A stretch of DNA of 64,000 bases from Niabella agricola (lineage in GTDB: Bacteria > Bacteroidota > Bacteroidia > Chitinophagales > Chitinophagaceae), in contig NZ_JAJHIZ010000003.1 of NCBI RefSeq assembly GCF_021538615.1, positions 3,782,001-3,846,000 of the forward strand, in the 5' to 3' direction. This document shows positions 1 through 8,770 of this stretch, one piece after another. Below the pieces are notes generated by a model. It had not been told where the DNA came from. It did not search any database and saw only the letters and a program-made list of their open reading frames with translations. Each line of letters begins with the position of its first letter. Position 1 is the stretch's first letter. A program made the position numbers and the translations under genes.

Positions 1-947
1 TCGGTGGTACCGCTTACTTTACGGTCGGTATAGGTTTGTGCCCAAATGGTAAGACCCGTTGAATTCTGGTTATAGATGGTCCAGAAAATAATGGAAATGG
101 CAAAAATGAACAACAAGGCCCCAATCGACCGTTTGTCGGACCCCTGTGCTTTACGCCAGATGTTTACATAAAAGATGATCACGGGCACACAGGCAAACAT
201 AAAAGCATCGTTGGTATCAGACCCAAACAGGTTTCCGGGAATGATCCAACCAATAACGGCAGCTATGATTGCGGGTAAAAACACGTAAAGCATGATCTTC
301 GACATAGGCATGTCTTCTTTTTGCAGGGGCTTTTTGATATCCCCTTCTTTAACATGCTTCAATTGTGTGGCCAGCCAGATGAGGCCCAGGATCAATCCTA
401 CACCTGCGGCTGCAAAAGCATAACCCCAGCCATAGGTATTGCGCAGATAAGCTGCTGCAAAATTGCAGAAAAGGGCGCCGATGTTTACGCCCATATAAAA
501 AATATTGTACGCGTTGTCTTTTAAAGGCTTTAATTCTTCTCTATTATAAATATTACCAAGGATGGTGGAAATATTGGGTTTAAAAAAGCCGTTGCCGATA
601 CAGATCAGTCCCAGTGAAACGAACATGGCCGTATCCCCGGGAATGGCCAGCCCGATGTAACCGGCTGCCAGCAGGGTGCCGCCTAAAAAAATAGATTTGA
701 TGTACCCTAGATACCGGTCGGCTAGCAGGCCTCCGATAAAGGGAGTTAAATATACCAATGCAATAAAGGTGCCCACAATGTCGGCACCCGTTTTATTGTC
801 AAATCCTTTTCCCCCCGTTTTGTTATCTGTGAGGTAAAGAAATAAAATTCCAACCATCAAATAGTATCCGAAACGCTCCCACATTTCGGTAATAAATAAC
901 ACAAACAGCGAGCGGTGATGTTTCGCTTTGGCGGGTACCTGGGTCAT
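1..947 (-). CDS. POT-family peptide:proton symporter (partial, C-terminus outside window)
   Basis: This is an inner-membrane proton-coupled oligopeptide transporter of the major facilitator superfamily (POT/PTR family), which imports di- and tripeptides. The first 315 residues are visible and the reading frame runs open off position 1. The first helix carries EMWERFGYY at residues 21-29, the ExxERFxYY proton-coupling motif of the family, followed by strongly hydrophobic segments and the GGLLADRYLG loop typical of MFS proteins. The ATG at 947 precedes the motif by the usual 20 residues. The gene diverges from purD with 108 bp between the start codons. The family is clear; the exact substrate cannot be read from this part. 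Confidence 0.9.
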   Translation of the reverse strand, partial: MTQVPAKAKHHRSLFVLFITEMWERFGYYLMVGILFLYLTDNKTGGKGFDNKTGADIVGTFIALVYLTPFIGGLLADRYLGYIKSIFLGGTLLAAGYIGLAIPGDTAMFVSLGLICIGNGFFKPNISTILGNIYNREELKPLKDNAYNIFYMGVNIGALFCNFAAAYLRNTYGWGYAFAAAGVGLILGLIWLATQLKHVKEGDIKKPLQKEDMPMSKIMLYVFLPAIIAAVIGWIIPGNLFGSDTNDAFMFACVPVIIFYVNIWRKAQGSDKRSIGALLFIFAISIIFWTIYNQNSTGLTIWAQTYTDRKVSGTT

Positions 948-1055
948 ATATTCTATTTAAAAATTACCGGCCAAAGTACAGAAAAATCCGGAATCACCTT
1001 TTTTTTTCATTTTATGGCTATCTTTCCGCCCTTAATATTGATCAAAAGCAAAAAA

Positions 1056-2330
1056 ATGAAAATACTGGTCTTAGGAAGCGGGGGGCGGGAGCATGCTTTA
1101 GCCTGGAATATGAAGACGCGCGGGAATCATGAACTGTTTATCGCCCCGGGAAACCCGGGAACGGCGGCGCTTGGAACCAACGTAAACCTGGGTGTGAATG
1201 ATTTTGAAGGCATCGGTGCATTTTGCCGGGAAACCGGCATTGAAATGGTGGTGGTAGGACCGGAAGAGCCCCTGGTAAAAGGGATCCGGGATTTTTTCCT
1301 GGCAGATGAAGCGCTGAAAGCCATATCGTTGATTGGCCCCTCGCAGTTTGGCGCGCAGCTGGAAGGAAGCAAGGCCTTTGCAAAAGCCTTTATGGAACGT
1401 CACCAGATTCCGACAGCTGGTTACAAAGAATTTACCGAAGCGAATTATGAAGAAGGGATCCGGTATCTGGAAACCCATGCATTGCCGGTGGTGTTAAAGG
1501 CCGATGGATTGGCCGCCGGAAAAGGAGTGGTAATCTGTCAGACCAATGAGCAGGCGGTGGCGGAGTTTGAAGCCATGATCCAGGAGGCAAAATTCGGTGA
1601 AGCCAGCCGTAAAGTAGTGGTAGAGGAATTTTTATCAGGGATTGAAATGAGTGTGTTCCTGGTTACCGACGGAAAGGAATATGTGGTGCTGCCGCAGGCC
1701 AAGGATTATAAACGTATCGGGGAGAAGGATTCCGGGTTGAATACCGGGGGCATGGGGGCGGTTAGCCCGGTGCCGTTTGCCGATGCTGCGTTTATGCAAA
1801 AAGTAACGGACCGTATTATTATACCTACAGTGGATGGGTTAGCAAAAGAACAGATCGATTATACAGGGTTTGTGTTTATCGGCCTGATCAAAGTGGGCGA
1901 TGATCCGTTTGTGATCGAATACAATTGCCGTATGGGCGACCCGGAAACAGAAGTAGTGATGCCCCGGCTGAAAAACGATATTGCCACTGTATGTAAAGCG
2001 GCTGCTGAGCACCGGCTTTCTGAAATTACGATCGAGGAAGATCCACGTACCGCGGTAACCGTAATGGCTGTAAGCGGGGGTTATCCGGGCGATTATGAGA
2101 AGGGATTTAAAATAACCGGACTGGGTCAGCCATTGAGCGATGCCATCCTGTTTCAGGCGGGTACAAAGGAGCTGGATGGACAGGTGGTGACCAGTGGAGG
2201 AAGAGTGCTTTGTGCCACGGCATTTGGCCACTCGGTTACGGAAGCCGTTGGCCGCTCAAAGGCAATCCTGGAGCAGATACACTTCGATGATATGTATTAT
2301 CGAAGAGATATTGGGTATGAATTTTCATAA
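1056..2330 (+). CDS. purD: Phosphoribosylamine-glycine ligase (GARS)
   Basis: PurD catalyses ATP-dependent ligation of phosphoribosylamine to glycine, the second step of de novo purine synthesis, in the cytoplasm. The protein is 424 aa, the normal length. The N-terminal domain starts with GSGGREHALAW (residues 7-17) and contains VVVGPEEPL. The ATP-grasp region shows KADGLAAGKGV near residues 148-158 and the metal/ATP-binding stretch NCRMGDPETEV near 290-300. The ATG at 1056 is preferred because the protein then begins MKILVLGSGG as in the family; the frame is open back to 915 but that extension is not protein-like. A strong hairpin terminator follows at 2377. It is monocistronic; no other pur gene is adjacent. 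Confidence 0.97.
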   Translation: MKILVLGSGGREHALAWNMKTRGNHELFIAPGNPGTAALGTNVNLGVNDFEGIGAFCRETGIEMVVVGPEEPLVKGIRDFFLADEALKAISLIGPSQFGAQLEGSKAFAKAFMERHQIPTAGYKEFTEANYEEGIRYLETHALPVVLKADGLAAGKGVVICQTNEQAVAEFEAMIQEAKFGEASRKVVVEEFLSGIEMSVFLVTDGKEYVVLPQAKDYKRIGEKDSGLNTGGMGAVSPVPFADAAFMQKVTDRIIIPTVDGLAKEQIDYTGFVFIGLIKVGDDPFVIEYNCRMGDPETEVVMPRLKNDIATVCKAAAEHRLSEITIEEDPRTAVTVMAVSGGYPGDYEKGFKITGLGQPLSDAILFQAGTKELDGQVVTSGGRVLCATAFGHSVTEAVGRSKAILEQIHFDDMYYRRDIGYEFS

Positions 2331-2376
2331 TTCGTAACGGTCCGGCACGCGGGGCAAGGTATCCATTCAAGAATTT

Positions 2377-2416
2377 AAAAGATGGCAGTCTCAACGGGCA
2401 GCCATCTTTTGTTTTA
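2377..2416 (+). terminator. Rho-independent terminator of purD
   Basis: A perfect 10-bp stem (AAAAGATGGC at 2377-2386 with GCCATCTTTT at 2401-2410) has a 14-nt loop and is followed by GTTTTAT. It lies 46 bp after the purD stop codon. The A-run on the left arm could also give weak termination on the other strand. Confidence 0.85.
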
Positions 2417-2755
2417 TATGGCGGTACCGTTCTGTAAGCCGAGGCGGATCAGGATCTGTTTACGGATAACCATAAGGCGACCAAATCGAAGGCAATTTTG
2501 TAGCGTGAAACTTTGTAGCTTTTTTTTGCTACAAAAAATGGTGTTACAAAATTGTGACTCGTCCTAAAAAAGTTGACTGACGTGTCCTGAAAAAAAGTTG
2601 ACAAAGGGTTTAAAAAACGATTACAGGTTTTTGCGGTCTTCGCCGGGAAGCGCCTTTAACCGATTCATAAAACCGCGATGGGTGGAATGCCTCCTGGCCG
2701 GATGCACATCCTTTTCAGACCTCCCGGGTTTTATTGCGTTTTTTGAAAATAGTAA
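2417..2755. other. Intergenic region without a supportable gene
   Basis: This stretch separates the purD terminator from the end of the convergent GLPGLI gene. Short open frames exist on the plus strand but show no protein-like composition, start context or family resemblance. The only structure I see is the tandem repeat at 2555-2602 and some A/T homopolymers before it. Confidence 0.6.
2555..2602 (+). repeat. Tandem repeat resembling an IS terminal sequence
   Basis: Two head-to-tail units, TGAC-TC-GTCCT-A6-GTTGAC (2555-2577) and TGAC-GT-GTCCTG-A7-GTTGAC (2578-2602), directly abut. The GTCCTGAAAAA-GTTGAC core resembles terminal inverted repeats of IS3-type elements, judged from memory of such ends. 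No transposase or opposite end is present, so this would be a remnant or a preferred insertion site. Confidence 0.35.
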
Positions 2756-3538
2756 CTACAGGTCCATAAAGAATTGCACCCAGGGCGAGGTAAGCCCAAA
2801 TTGTTTCAGCATTTTGGCCGTAGTTGCGTTAAATTCTTTATTGTTTACAAGGGTGTTTTTCCCCTGCACCGGCAGCTTCCATTTGTCGGGCGCCGTGTCC
2901 ACACCAGTAACGGTTTTGGCAAAAATGGTAATATGCTGGTGGGGAATGGCAATGCCCAGGATCATACCCGGGAGACCATTAAACGATTCGGGTCCCCCTT
3001 TTGTAAGGATCTCGTCGGTATAAAAAGCAACCACGTAAATAGAGTCAAAGAACAACGCATTGGCCCGGTGGCACTGGTACCCGGCTATCTCCCGGGTTTC
3101 ATCGGTAAGTTTCCACTTTATGTTTTTCAGAGAGTCCGTTATAAAAAAGGATTTTTCAAAAGCCTGTTTAATGGTTTGTGCTTCTTTTGTTTCAAAGTTG
3201 CTGTATACTTTGTTTTTATAGGCTACAGGAATGGCAAAGTTTTTCGAAAACTCGATGTCGGGGTTCTGCGGCTGGTAAAGGCTATGTTTGTTGTCAAAAT
3301 ACAGTTCAAAGCTATCGGTCCAGAACTGCGGGGCGGTACTGCGGTATTTCTGCATAAAAGTGCCCAGCTGATCTTCCGGTACCTGTTTGGTTTCCTTCAG
3401 GAAGATCTGCATAGCAGCAAAAGTATTCACTTTCCGTTCAAAGGTGATTCGGCCACTGTTTACAAAGGCCGCATATTGCGCCTGCACCGGGCCCAGCGCC
3501 CCTATTATCAGTATTAAAGCCAGATAAATGCGTTTCAT
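2756..3538 (-). CDS. GLPGLI family secreted protein
   Basis: A 260-aa protein of the Bacteroidota GLPGLI family, whose function is unknown. It has an N-terminal signal peptide ending near VQAQ (about residue 21). The family signature appears as GLPGMILGI in the central to C-terminal part, and CHRANALFF matches the family's usual Y/C-x-A pattern before it. The gene lies 6 bp downstream of a TonB-type outer-membrane receptor and is certainly co-transcribed with it; GLPGLI genes commonly follow such receptors. The pair may act together in uptake or envelope homeostasis, which is inference only. Confidence 0.88.
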   Translation of the reverse strand: MKRIYLALILIIGALGPVQAQYAAFVNSGRITFERKVNTFAAMQIFLKETKQVPEDQLGTFMQKYRSTAPQFWTDSFELYFDNKHSLYQPQNPDIEFSKNFAIPVAYKNKVYSNFETKEAQTIKQAFEKSFFITDSLKNIKWKLTDETREIAGYQCHRANALFFDSIYVVAFYTDEILTKGGPESFNGLPGMILGIAIPHQHITIFAKTVTGVDTAPDKWKLPVQGKNTLVNNKEFNATTAKMLKQFGLTSPWVQFFMDL

Positions 3539-3544
3539 GAAAAG

Positions 3545-6277
3545 TTATTGCTTAAGGTTATTAAATTTTGTAAAGCTCCAGGTGGCACCCACCATAAAGA
3601 AACGCCGGATAGTGGTGTACCGGTTTTCGGAAAAGAACGTGTTATTGGCGGTACGCGCATAACCATTGTTCTCGTTGAGGATATCATTACAGGATATTTT
3701 AATGGTCAGCTGGTCGTTCTTCAGGAAATTGCGGCCCACCCAGGCGTTCCAGATGGTGCGGGTGAAATTATCGCTAAAGGCCTTGCTTTTCTGCTGCCAC
3801 AAATAGCCCAGATCCGTATGCAGCTGGAATTTTTTAAGGAAGTAAATATCTGCCGACGGGTTAAGATTATAAAAGAAGTAATTGTTATTGCTTCCGGGTT
3901 GGAGCGAGGAGCTGTTTAAGGTATAACCCCCGCTGGCGGTAAGGTAAAGACTGTATTCCTTCATCTTGGTTTTGAAAAATTCCAGGCCCAGGGTATAGGT
4001 GGTATAATTGAGTTTGTTTACCGCACGGTTGATCATGCTGAAGGTATTTCCACCGCTGATGCTGCCATAGGCTCCGGCCTGCAGCTCCCAGGCCTGTATT
4101 TTTTTGGAGTAATAAAGGCTGGCATTGTAGTTCTGGTTGGTATAGCCCTGCATGTTTACAAACTGGTACGTGTAGGCGCCGGAGGTATCTACCAAAACGC
4201 TGTTGACGATGGGATTCGAAACCCTGCTGTAATTGGCATAACCGCCGGCGTAAGTCTGCGACACTACCCTCACCGTATTATAGTAGGCGCTCAGGTTATT
4301 GGAAAAACTGTTCTTCAGATCCAGGTTGGGCAGGTAGGTGGATAACTGGCCATTGTTGAAGGCCAGCGGAAGCAGCTGGGTTCGCTCAGGATTGGTGCTG
4401 TTACCGTTGTAGCTTACATTTAAACTTTTATAGTTACTGAATTTATAATTCACACTGGCCTGAGGATTCCAGTTCCAGAACTGTTTGTCAAACGTGAGCG
4501 GACGGTAGCGGTCTTCGATATTCATGCGTACCAGTTTGACATTGTTACCGATTTTGGCAATAAATTTTTTGGAAGCATAGTTCAACGCGGCGCCGGCCTG
4601 GTTACCCCAAATGGTGCTGTTCATGAGGGTACTGAACTTTTTATCCATTGTGGCTCCTGAAGGATCCTTAACAAGATCAAAGGAGCGCTTGTCATCGTGC
4701 AATTCTTCGTTGTTGAGCTTATAATTGACCAGCAGCGATAATTTTGATGTAAGCGGTTCGGTATAGTTGGCGTTGAAGCTAAGGGTGCGCCAGTCGTCGT
4801 TCATCTTCCGTTGCAAATGAAGCTCCCTGGTACTATCGAGTTCGCCCTGCCTATTGTAAAAGTCGCTTAGAGAGCGGCTTTCACCCCGTGATGCATCATT
4901 AGAAAAGTTATTGTTCAGGTAAAACGAAAGTGTCCGGCCGTATTTCTTTAATTTTTTCTCCCAGGATAGGTTCAGATTATAGGCATTATAATCGTAGTCA
5001 TTGGAACTGGAGCTTTGGTTATTGTAAAGCAGGCTGCTGTCGCCCCTCAGGTTCCGGGTCATTCCATTGCTTTTATTTTTGCTGTTGTTGATAGAGCCAT
5101 CGGTATAGATGGTAACGGTGGAAGTGGTATCAAACTTGTGAATATATTTGGCATTCGCCTTATGGCTGTTACTGCTGTTTTCAAAATGATTGTTGGCGTT
5201 GCTGAGAATTAAGCCGGTGGGAAGGTTATTTTGGGATATGGTTTGATCATTGCCCTCCACATTGGTCATATTGAATTTATAATTGCTGTTAATGCTGTTC
5301 TTATCCTCCCCCCATTTTTTATCATAATGTAATCCCGCAGAGGTGGCCCTGGGCAATCCCTTTCCGGAATATGTACCATTTCCATCCTCATCGCTCCCGA
5401 TCTTTTCTTTATCGGCGGAACCCAAACCGGTGCGGCCGATATTGCTGGTGGTTCCGTAAACGGCCATTTTCCGTTTGCCTTTAAAGGCGTTTAGCATTCC
5501 CTGGGCATTATAATGCTGATCCGTACCGCCGCCGGCTTCGGCCTTGCCAAATACGCCATGATTCTTATCTTCTTTGATTTTCAGATTGATGGTTTTATCC
5601 TTTACCCCATCTTCAATGCCCGTAAATGCGGCTGCATCGGACTTTTTATCGTATACCTGTACCTTGTCGATCATATCCGCCCTGAGATTTCGGGTAACCA
5701 GGGTAGGGTCATCTCCAAAAAACTCCTCGCCATCCACCAGCACTTTTTTTACTTTTTGCCCCTGGGCGGTGATATTACCATACTGATCTACCTGCAAGCC
5801 GGGCAGTTGCCGGAGCAGCTCCTCCACCGTGGCGTTGGCCTGTACTTTAAAGCTATCTGCCGTATACTCGGTGGTGTCTCCTTTTATCTTTATCGCGCTG
5901 ACCTGCGATTTTACGATCACTTCCTGCAGCAGTTTTTCTTTAAGGATCATGTTCACCTTGTTCATGTTGAACAGGTTGTTTTTTGCATCCCCCATAAAGA
6001 TCCGGTGCGAGTAGTCGGCATATTTCGGGTAACTGAAAAATAATACATACCGCGCTGTATCACTAAGGTTATGAAATGCAAATTTTCCGTCTTTATCGGC
6101 GCGGGTATCGGCTACAATAAACGAATCTTTATCCTGCAGGAGCACCACTGAGGCATTGGCCAGCCGCACATTGGCACTGCTGTCCATTACAATGCCGGTA
6201 ACCGATGTTTTTTGGGCATAGCTCTGGATACAAAGGATCAGGGAAAACAGTATAAATCCCGGGTATTTTTTTGTCAT
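3545..6277 (-). CDS. TonB-dependent receptor-like outer membrane beta-barrel protein
   Basis: A 910-aa outer-membrane protein. Residues 1-21 form a signal peptide (SYAQ). Residues about 24-105 look like a carboxypeptidase-regulatory-like beta-sandwich (TGIVMDSSANVRLANASVVL). Residues about 110-230 form a plug with the LRQLPGLQVD and VLVDGEEFFGDDP segments typical of the Bacteroidota OMP_b-brl_3 group. The rest is an aromatic, N/S-rich beta-barrel ending SFTKFNNLKQ. There is no SusD partner, so it is not a classical SusC polysaccharide receptor. It forms an operon with the GLPGLI gene 6 bp downstream. The substrate is unknown. Confidence 0.9.
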   Translation of the reverse strand: MTKKYPGFILFSLILCIQSYAQKTSVTGIVMDSSANVRLANASVVLLQDKDSFIVADTRADKDGKFAFHNLSDTARYVLFFSYPKYADYSHRIFMGDAKNNLFNMNKVNMILKEKLLQEVIVKSQVSAIKIKGDTTEYTADSFKVQANATVEELLRQLPGLQVDQYGNITAQGQKVKKVLVDGEEFFGDDPTLVTRNLRADMIDKVQVYDKKSDAAAFTGIEDGVKDKTINLKIKEDKNHGVFGKAEAGGGTDQHYNAQGMLNAFKGKRKMAVYGTTSNIGRTGLGSADKEKIGSDEDGNGTYSGKGLPRATSAGLHYDKKWGEDKNSINSNYKFNMTNVEGNDQTISQNNLPTGLILSNANNHFENSSNSHKANAKYIHKFDTTSTVTIYTDGSINNSKNKSNGMTRNLRGDSSLLYNNQSSSSNDYDYNAYNLNLSWEKKLKKYGRTLSFYLNNNFSNDASRGESRSLSDFYNRQGELDSTRELHLQRKMNDDWRTLSFNANYTEPLTSKLSLLVNYKLNNEELHDDKRSFDLVKDPSGATMDKKFSTLMNSTIWGNQAGAALNYASKKFIAKIGNNVKLVRMNIEDRYRPLTFDKQFWNWNPQASVNYKFSNYKSLNVSYNGNSTNPERTQLLPLAFNNGQLSTYLPNLDLKNSFSNNLSAYYNTVRVVSQTYAGGYANYSRVSNPIVNSVLVDTSGAYTYQFVNMQGYTNQNYNASLYYSKKIQAWELQAGAYGSISGGNTFSMINRAVNKLNYTTYTLGLEFFKTKMKEYSLYLTASGGYTLNSSSLQPGSNNNYFFYNLNPSADIYFLKKFQLHTDLGYLWQQKSKAFSDNFTRTIWNAWVGRNFLKNDQLTIKISCNDILNENNGYARTANNTFFSENRYTTIRRFFMVGATWSFTKFNNLKQ

Positions 6278-6360
6278 TGAAGGTCAATTTTATGTAAGCG
6301 TCAGCTGTTAGTCGTTTAAAACCAAAAAAAGTTACAATGGTTGAAAAGATTTATATTTTT

Positions 6361-6573
6361 TTATGCATTTTCTTTCCGGTATTCAATAATATCGCCGGGC
6401 TGGCAATCCAGTGCCCTGCAGATTGCTTCCAGCGTTTCAATGCGGATAGCCCGGGCTTTGCCGTTTTTCAGGATAGAAAGATTGGAAAGCGTAATGCCCA
6501 CTTTTTCGCTCAGCTCGTTGAGCGACATTTTCCGGCGGGCCATCATGACGTCTAAATTAATGATGATGGGCAT
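6361..6573 (-). CDS. Xre-family helix-turn-helix regulator (YozG-like)
   Basis: A 70-aa single-domain DNA-binding protein of the Cro/C1 HTH_26 type. The helix-turn-helix covers about residues 17-50 (MSLNELSEKVGITLSNLSIL), with the RIETLEAICRALDCQPGD helix pair after it. Proteins of this kind are the usual partners of DUF2975 membrane proteins, as in the yoaS/yozG pair of Bacillus. The start lies 2 bp after the stop of the DUF2975 gene, so it is the last gene of the four-gene operon from 8577. It probably binds the large inverted repeat at 8618-8660 and controls its own operon; this is inference. Confidence 0.9.
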   Translation of the reverse strand: MPIIINLDVMMARRKMSLNELSEKVGITLSNLSILKNGKARAIRIETLEAICRALDCQPGDIIEYRKENA

Positions 6574-6575
6574 GG

Positions 6576-7115
6576 TTATACGGTTAAATCATTTTCCTGT
6601 TGGAGCTCTACACCTCTTTTAAAACCCTGGGCAATTACAAAAAGAATAACGCCCATTAGTATCCATACATCCGGCCCGTCTAATTTTAAATCGGCCGCAT
6701 CCGGCATGTGTACCCCTTTTGAAAATAGCCATTGTGCATATTTAAAACCGTATTTTGAAAACAGGCCAATGAAGAACGCAATAACGGCCCCATATAAAAT
6801 AAACCGGTTCACTTCTGTACTGAACGGCCGGGCGAACTTAAGGTTTTTATTGCGCATCAATTTAATAACCATATAAAAAAGCAGGGTCTTTAATAGGGTT
6901 ACAATGCTTATCACAATGATGATGGCTGTAAAATGTCCTTTATCATATTCAAATAAAGGCGATAGATCTTCCCATTTGTATAAATGGTGGGCGTAGCCGG
7001 GTAGTATCAGCCACAGGACGCTGCTGACCATGATGGCGCCGGCTTCAACACATAGGGCAATAAATATGATCCAGGCGAGCACATTTAAAAGTTGGATGAT
7101 TTGTTTTGTTTTCAT
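6576..7115 (-). CDS. DUF2975 membrane protein
   Basis: A 179-aa integral membrane protein of family DUF2975, function unknown. Four hydrophobic segments can be seen (near residues 6-35, 60-85, 100-125 and 145-165), and the C-terminal VILFVIAQGFKRGVELQQENDLTV is the family's usual end, where the ExxLTV tail precedes an HTH gene. I chose the ATG at 7115 because the upstream extension overlaps the protease gene and is not hydrophobic. The 7-bp spacing from the protease and 2-bp spacing to the HTH gene show one operon. Confidence 0.85.
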   Translation of the reverse strand: MKTKQIIQLLNVLAWIIFIALCVEAGAIMVSSVLWLILPGYAHHLYKWEDLSPLFEYDKGHFTAIIIVISIVTLLKTLLFYMVIKLMRNKNLKFARPFSTEVNRFILYGAVIAFFIGLFSKYGFKYAQWLFSKGVHMPDAADLKLDGPDVWILMGVILFVIAQGFKRGVELQQENDLTV

Positions 7116-7122
7116 TTGTAAA

Positions 7123-7944
7123 TCATTTAAAAATCTTAGCAACTGTGCGTGAAAAGGGCCGGTTGGCGGTTTTCCCGGAAATAAAGAGGACGATGATGGC
7201 CGCCAGGAAAATAATGGCATGCATCGTCAGCGCAGTGGTTGTTCCCCGGGCTTCACTCCCTTGTGTATACGTATAATGCCAGATACCGGTACTGCCGGTC
7301 AGTCCAAACATCCAGCGACCAAAATTCCAGGCACTATGAAGACCCAGGGGAAGGGCAATCCCCTTTGTTTTTATGGCGGCCAGCCCGAATAAAAGCCCAC
7401 CCATTCCTGAACCTATTACCGCCATGTGCCAGCTCATGCCCGCCAAACGGTGTTCAAGAATGAAAACGGCGGTCACGATCATCAATGCGGCCAAACGACC
7501 ATAAGCCGTAGCCAAACGTGTTAAAAAGTAGGAGCGGAATACCAGTTCTTCTCTTGTGGCTACAAGCAGATAAAGCAGCAGCGCAGAAAAAACGGCACCG
7601 GTACCGGGAGCTGCACTTCGCGATAATCGGACGGGCGTTATCCATACAACGAGCAATACCCAGATAAGGACCATCAGGATGCCCGCAATAAATCCCTTTA
7701 AAAAACGGGGAAGGCTCTGCTTATGGAAATAGACGCCCGTCTGTTTTAATGTTATCTTATCCCTGTGGCAAAAGAAAATAAGTATTATAAACGTAAGCGC
7801 AGCCGCCGCTCCGATTGTTGCCGTAGATACCGGGCGGATGCCAGTCATTGGTACAATTGCCGACATTGCAACAAAGAGTAAGGTTGTACAGACGTAAAAA
7901 AGCAGGGACCTCAATAAAATAGTGGATGAACGTTTTGTTTGCAT
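7123..7944 (-). CDS. CPBP-family intramembrane protease
   Basis: A 273-aa polytopic membrane protein of the CPBP (Abi/CAAX, Rce1-like) glutamic protease family. The catalytic motif EELVFR is at residues 132-137 (E132, E133, R137). The other conserved positions are H165 in FILEHR and H203 in LHSAWN, so all active-site residues are present. It sits between two DUF2975 genes (10-bp and 7-bp gaps), an arrangement suggesting that the protease processes or modulates those membrane proteins, or that all act with the Xre protein in one signalling unit. The substrate is not known. Confidence 0.9.
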   Translation of the reverse strand: MQTKRSSTILLRSLLFYVCTTLLFVAMSAIVPMTGIRPVSTATIGAAAALTFIILIFFCHRDKITLKQTGVYFHKQSLPRFLKGFIAGILMVLIWVLLVVWITPVRLSRSAAPGTGAVFSALLLYLLVATREELVFRSYFLTRLATAYGRLAALMIVTAVFILEHRLAGMSWHMAVIGSGMGGLLFGLAAIKTKGIALPLGLHSAWNFGRWMFGLTGSTGIWHYTYTQGSEARGTTTALTMHAIIFLAAIIVLFISGKTANRPFSRTVAKIFK

Positions 7945-7953
7945 TCCGGTAAT

Positions 7954-8577
7954 TTAAATAGTGAGCGCCTGGTCAGTTTGCAGTTTTACTCCGCTTGCAT
8001 ATACAAAGGCAATGACCCAGATGATTAAACCCGTGATTAAACCATTTCCAATTTCTGTTTCTAACTGAAAATGCATGGCCGGGAACAGCTGCCGCAATAT
8101 CCGGCCCTCAACCAGGTAGTCGAGCGCCTTAATAACATCATTTAAAATAAAAGCCAGGGCCATCAGGCGGAGGTAACGGATGATCTTTAGGTGAAAGGGC
8201 GATTCGCCTTTGTTGATGCTTTTTAGTACCCGTATAAAAAGCCACAGAACCCATATGCCCAAAGCCATATACACTGTTTTTATAAATACGGTATAATAGC
8301 CTGCCGGTGTATTGGGATGAACGCTGACCACATACCGGCTGTTTACCTGCTCATATTTGGCCGTGGCTCCGGCGTTTGTAATCACCGGTGATGTCGCAGA
8401 TCCAAAGGACCGGACATTTAAGCTAAGCTCACGAAAATTACCGGACCGGAAATCCGGCTTTATGCCGGCTACATTCAACATCGATTTCACCAGAAATAAA
8501 GCCGTGAAAAAGATCAGCAGATAAAAACCGATATAAGCAAGCACTTTTAACATTCCGATAGCAGGCTGCGACTTCAT
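7954..8577 (-). CDS. DUF2975 membrane protein, first gene of operon
   Basis: A 207-aa membrane protein of family DUF2975, longer than its paralogue at 6576 because of an extracytoplasmic loop between the first and second membrane segments (about residues 40-90). The C-terminal part (IWVIAFVYASGVKLQTDQALTI) matches the family end and resembles the other copy, so the two probably arose by duplication. I chose the ATG at 8577; an in-frame ATG at 8616 would place the start upstream of the predicted -7 box at 8594-8601. The function is unknown; the operon holds a CPBP protease and an Xre regulator. Confidence 0.82.
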   Translation of the reverse strand: MKSQPAIGMLKVLAYIGFYLLIFFTALFLVKSMLNVAGIKPDFRSGNFRELSLNVRSFGSATSPVITNAGATAKYEQVNSRYVVSVHPNTPAGYYTVFIKTVYMALGIWVLWLFIRVLKSINKGESPFHLKIIRYLRLMALAFILNDVIKALDYLVEGRILRQLFPAMHFQLETEIGNGLITGLIIWVIAFVYASGVKLQTDQALTI

Positions 8578-8593
8578 ATGTTTGATTTTTGCA

Positions 8594-8660
8594 CAAAGCT
8601 GGATTATTTTTATCAAATTTCAAAATAAATTTATTGTAAATCGATAAATTTATTTTGAAA
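8594..8660 (-). promoter_or_regulatory. Promoter and operator of the DUF2975/CPBP/Xre operon
   Basis: A perfect inverted repeat has 17-bp arms (8618-8634 and 8644-8660, TTTCAAAATAAATTTAT and its complement) and a 9-nt spacer. On the minus strand, TTTG (8621-8624) is followed after exactly 19 nt by CAGCTTTG (8594-8601), one base off the Bacteroidota -7 consensus TAnnTTTG. The repeat therefore overlaps the -33 element, as a repressor site would. The likely binder is the Xre protein encoded by the last gene of the operon. Confidence 0.6.
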
Positions 8661-8770
8661 ATCGATTATCTGAAATCCTGTCGGAAATCCGGCTCCTGCA
8701 TTCTCTTGAATGTTACACGCGTTAAATGTTGTAATTTTAGTGGGTCTTTATCATTGATTCTGTAGGGCTT

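Noticed and set aside
915-1055. Upstream extension of purD to 915
   Set aside because: The 47 extra residues are not protein-like and precede the conserved MKILVLGSGG start; the extension would also overlap the divergent transporter gene.
2598-3517. Plus-strand open frames opposite the GLPGLI gene
   Set aside because: They lie antisense to a clearly conserved secreted protein, have poor composition and no start context.
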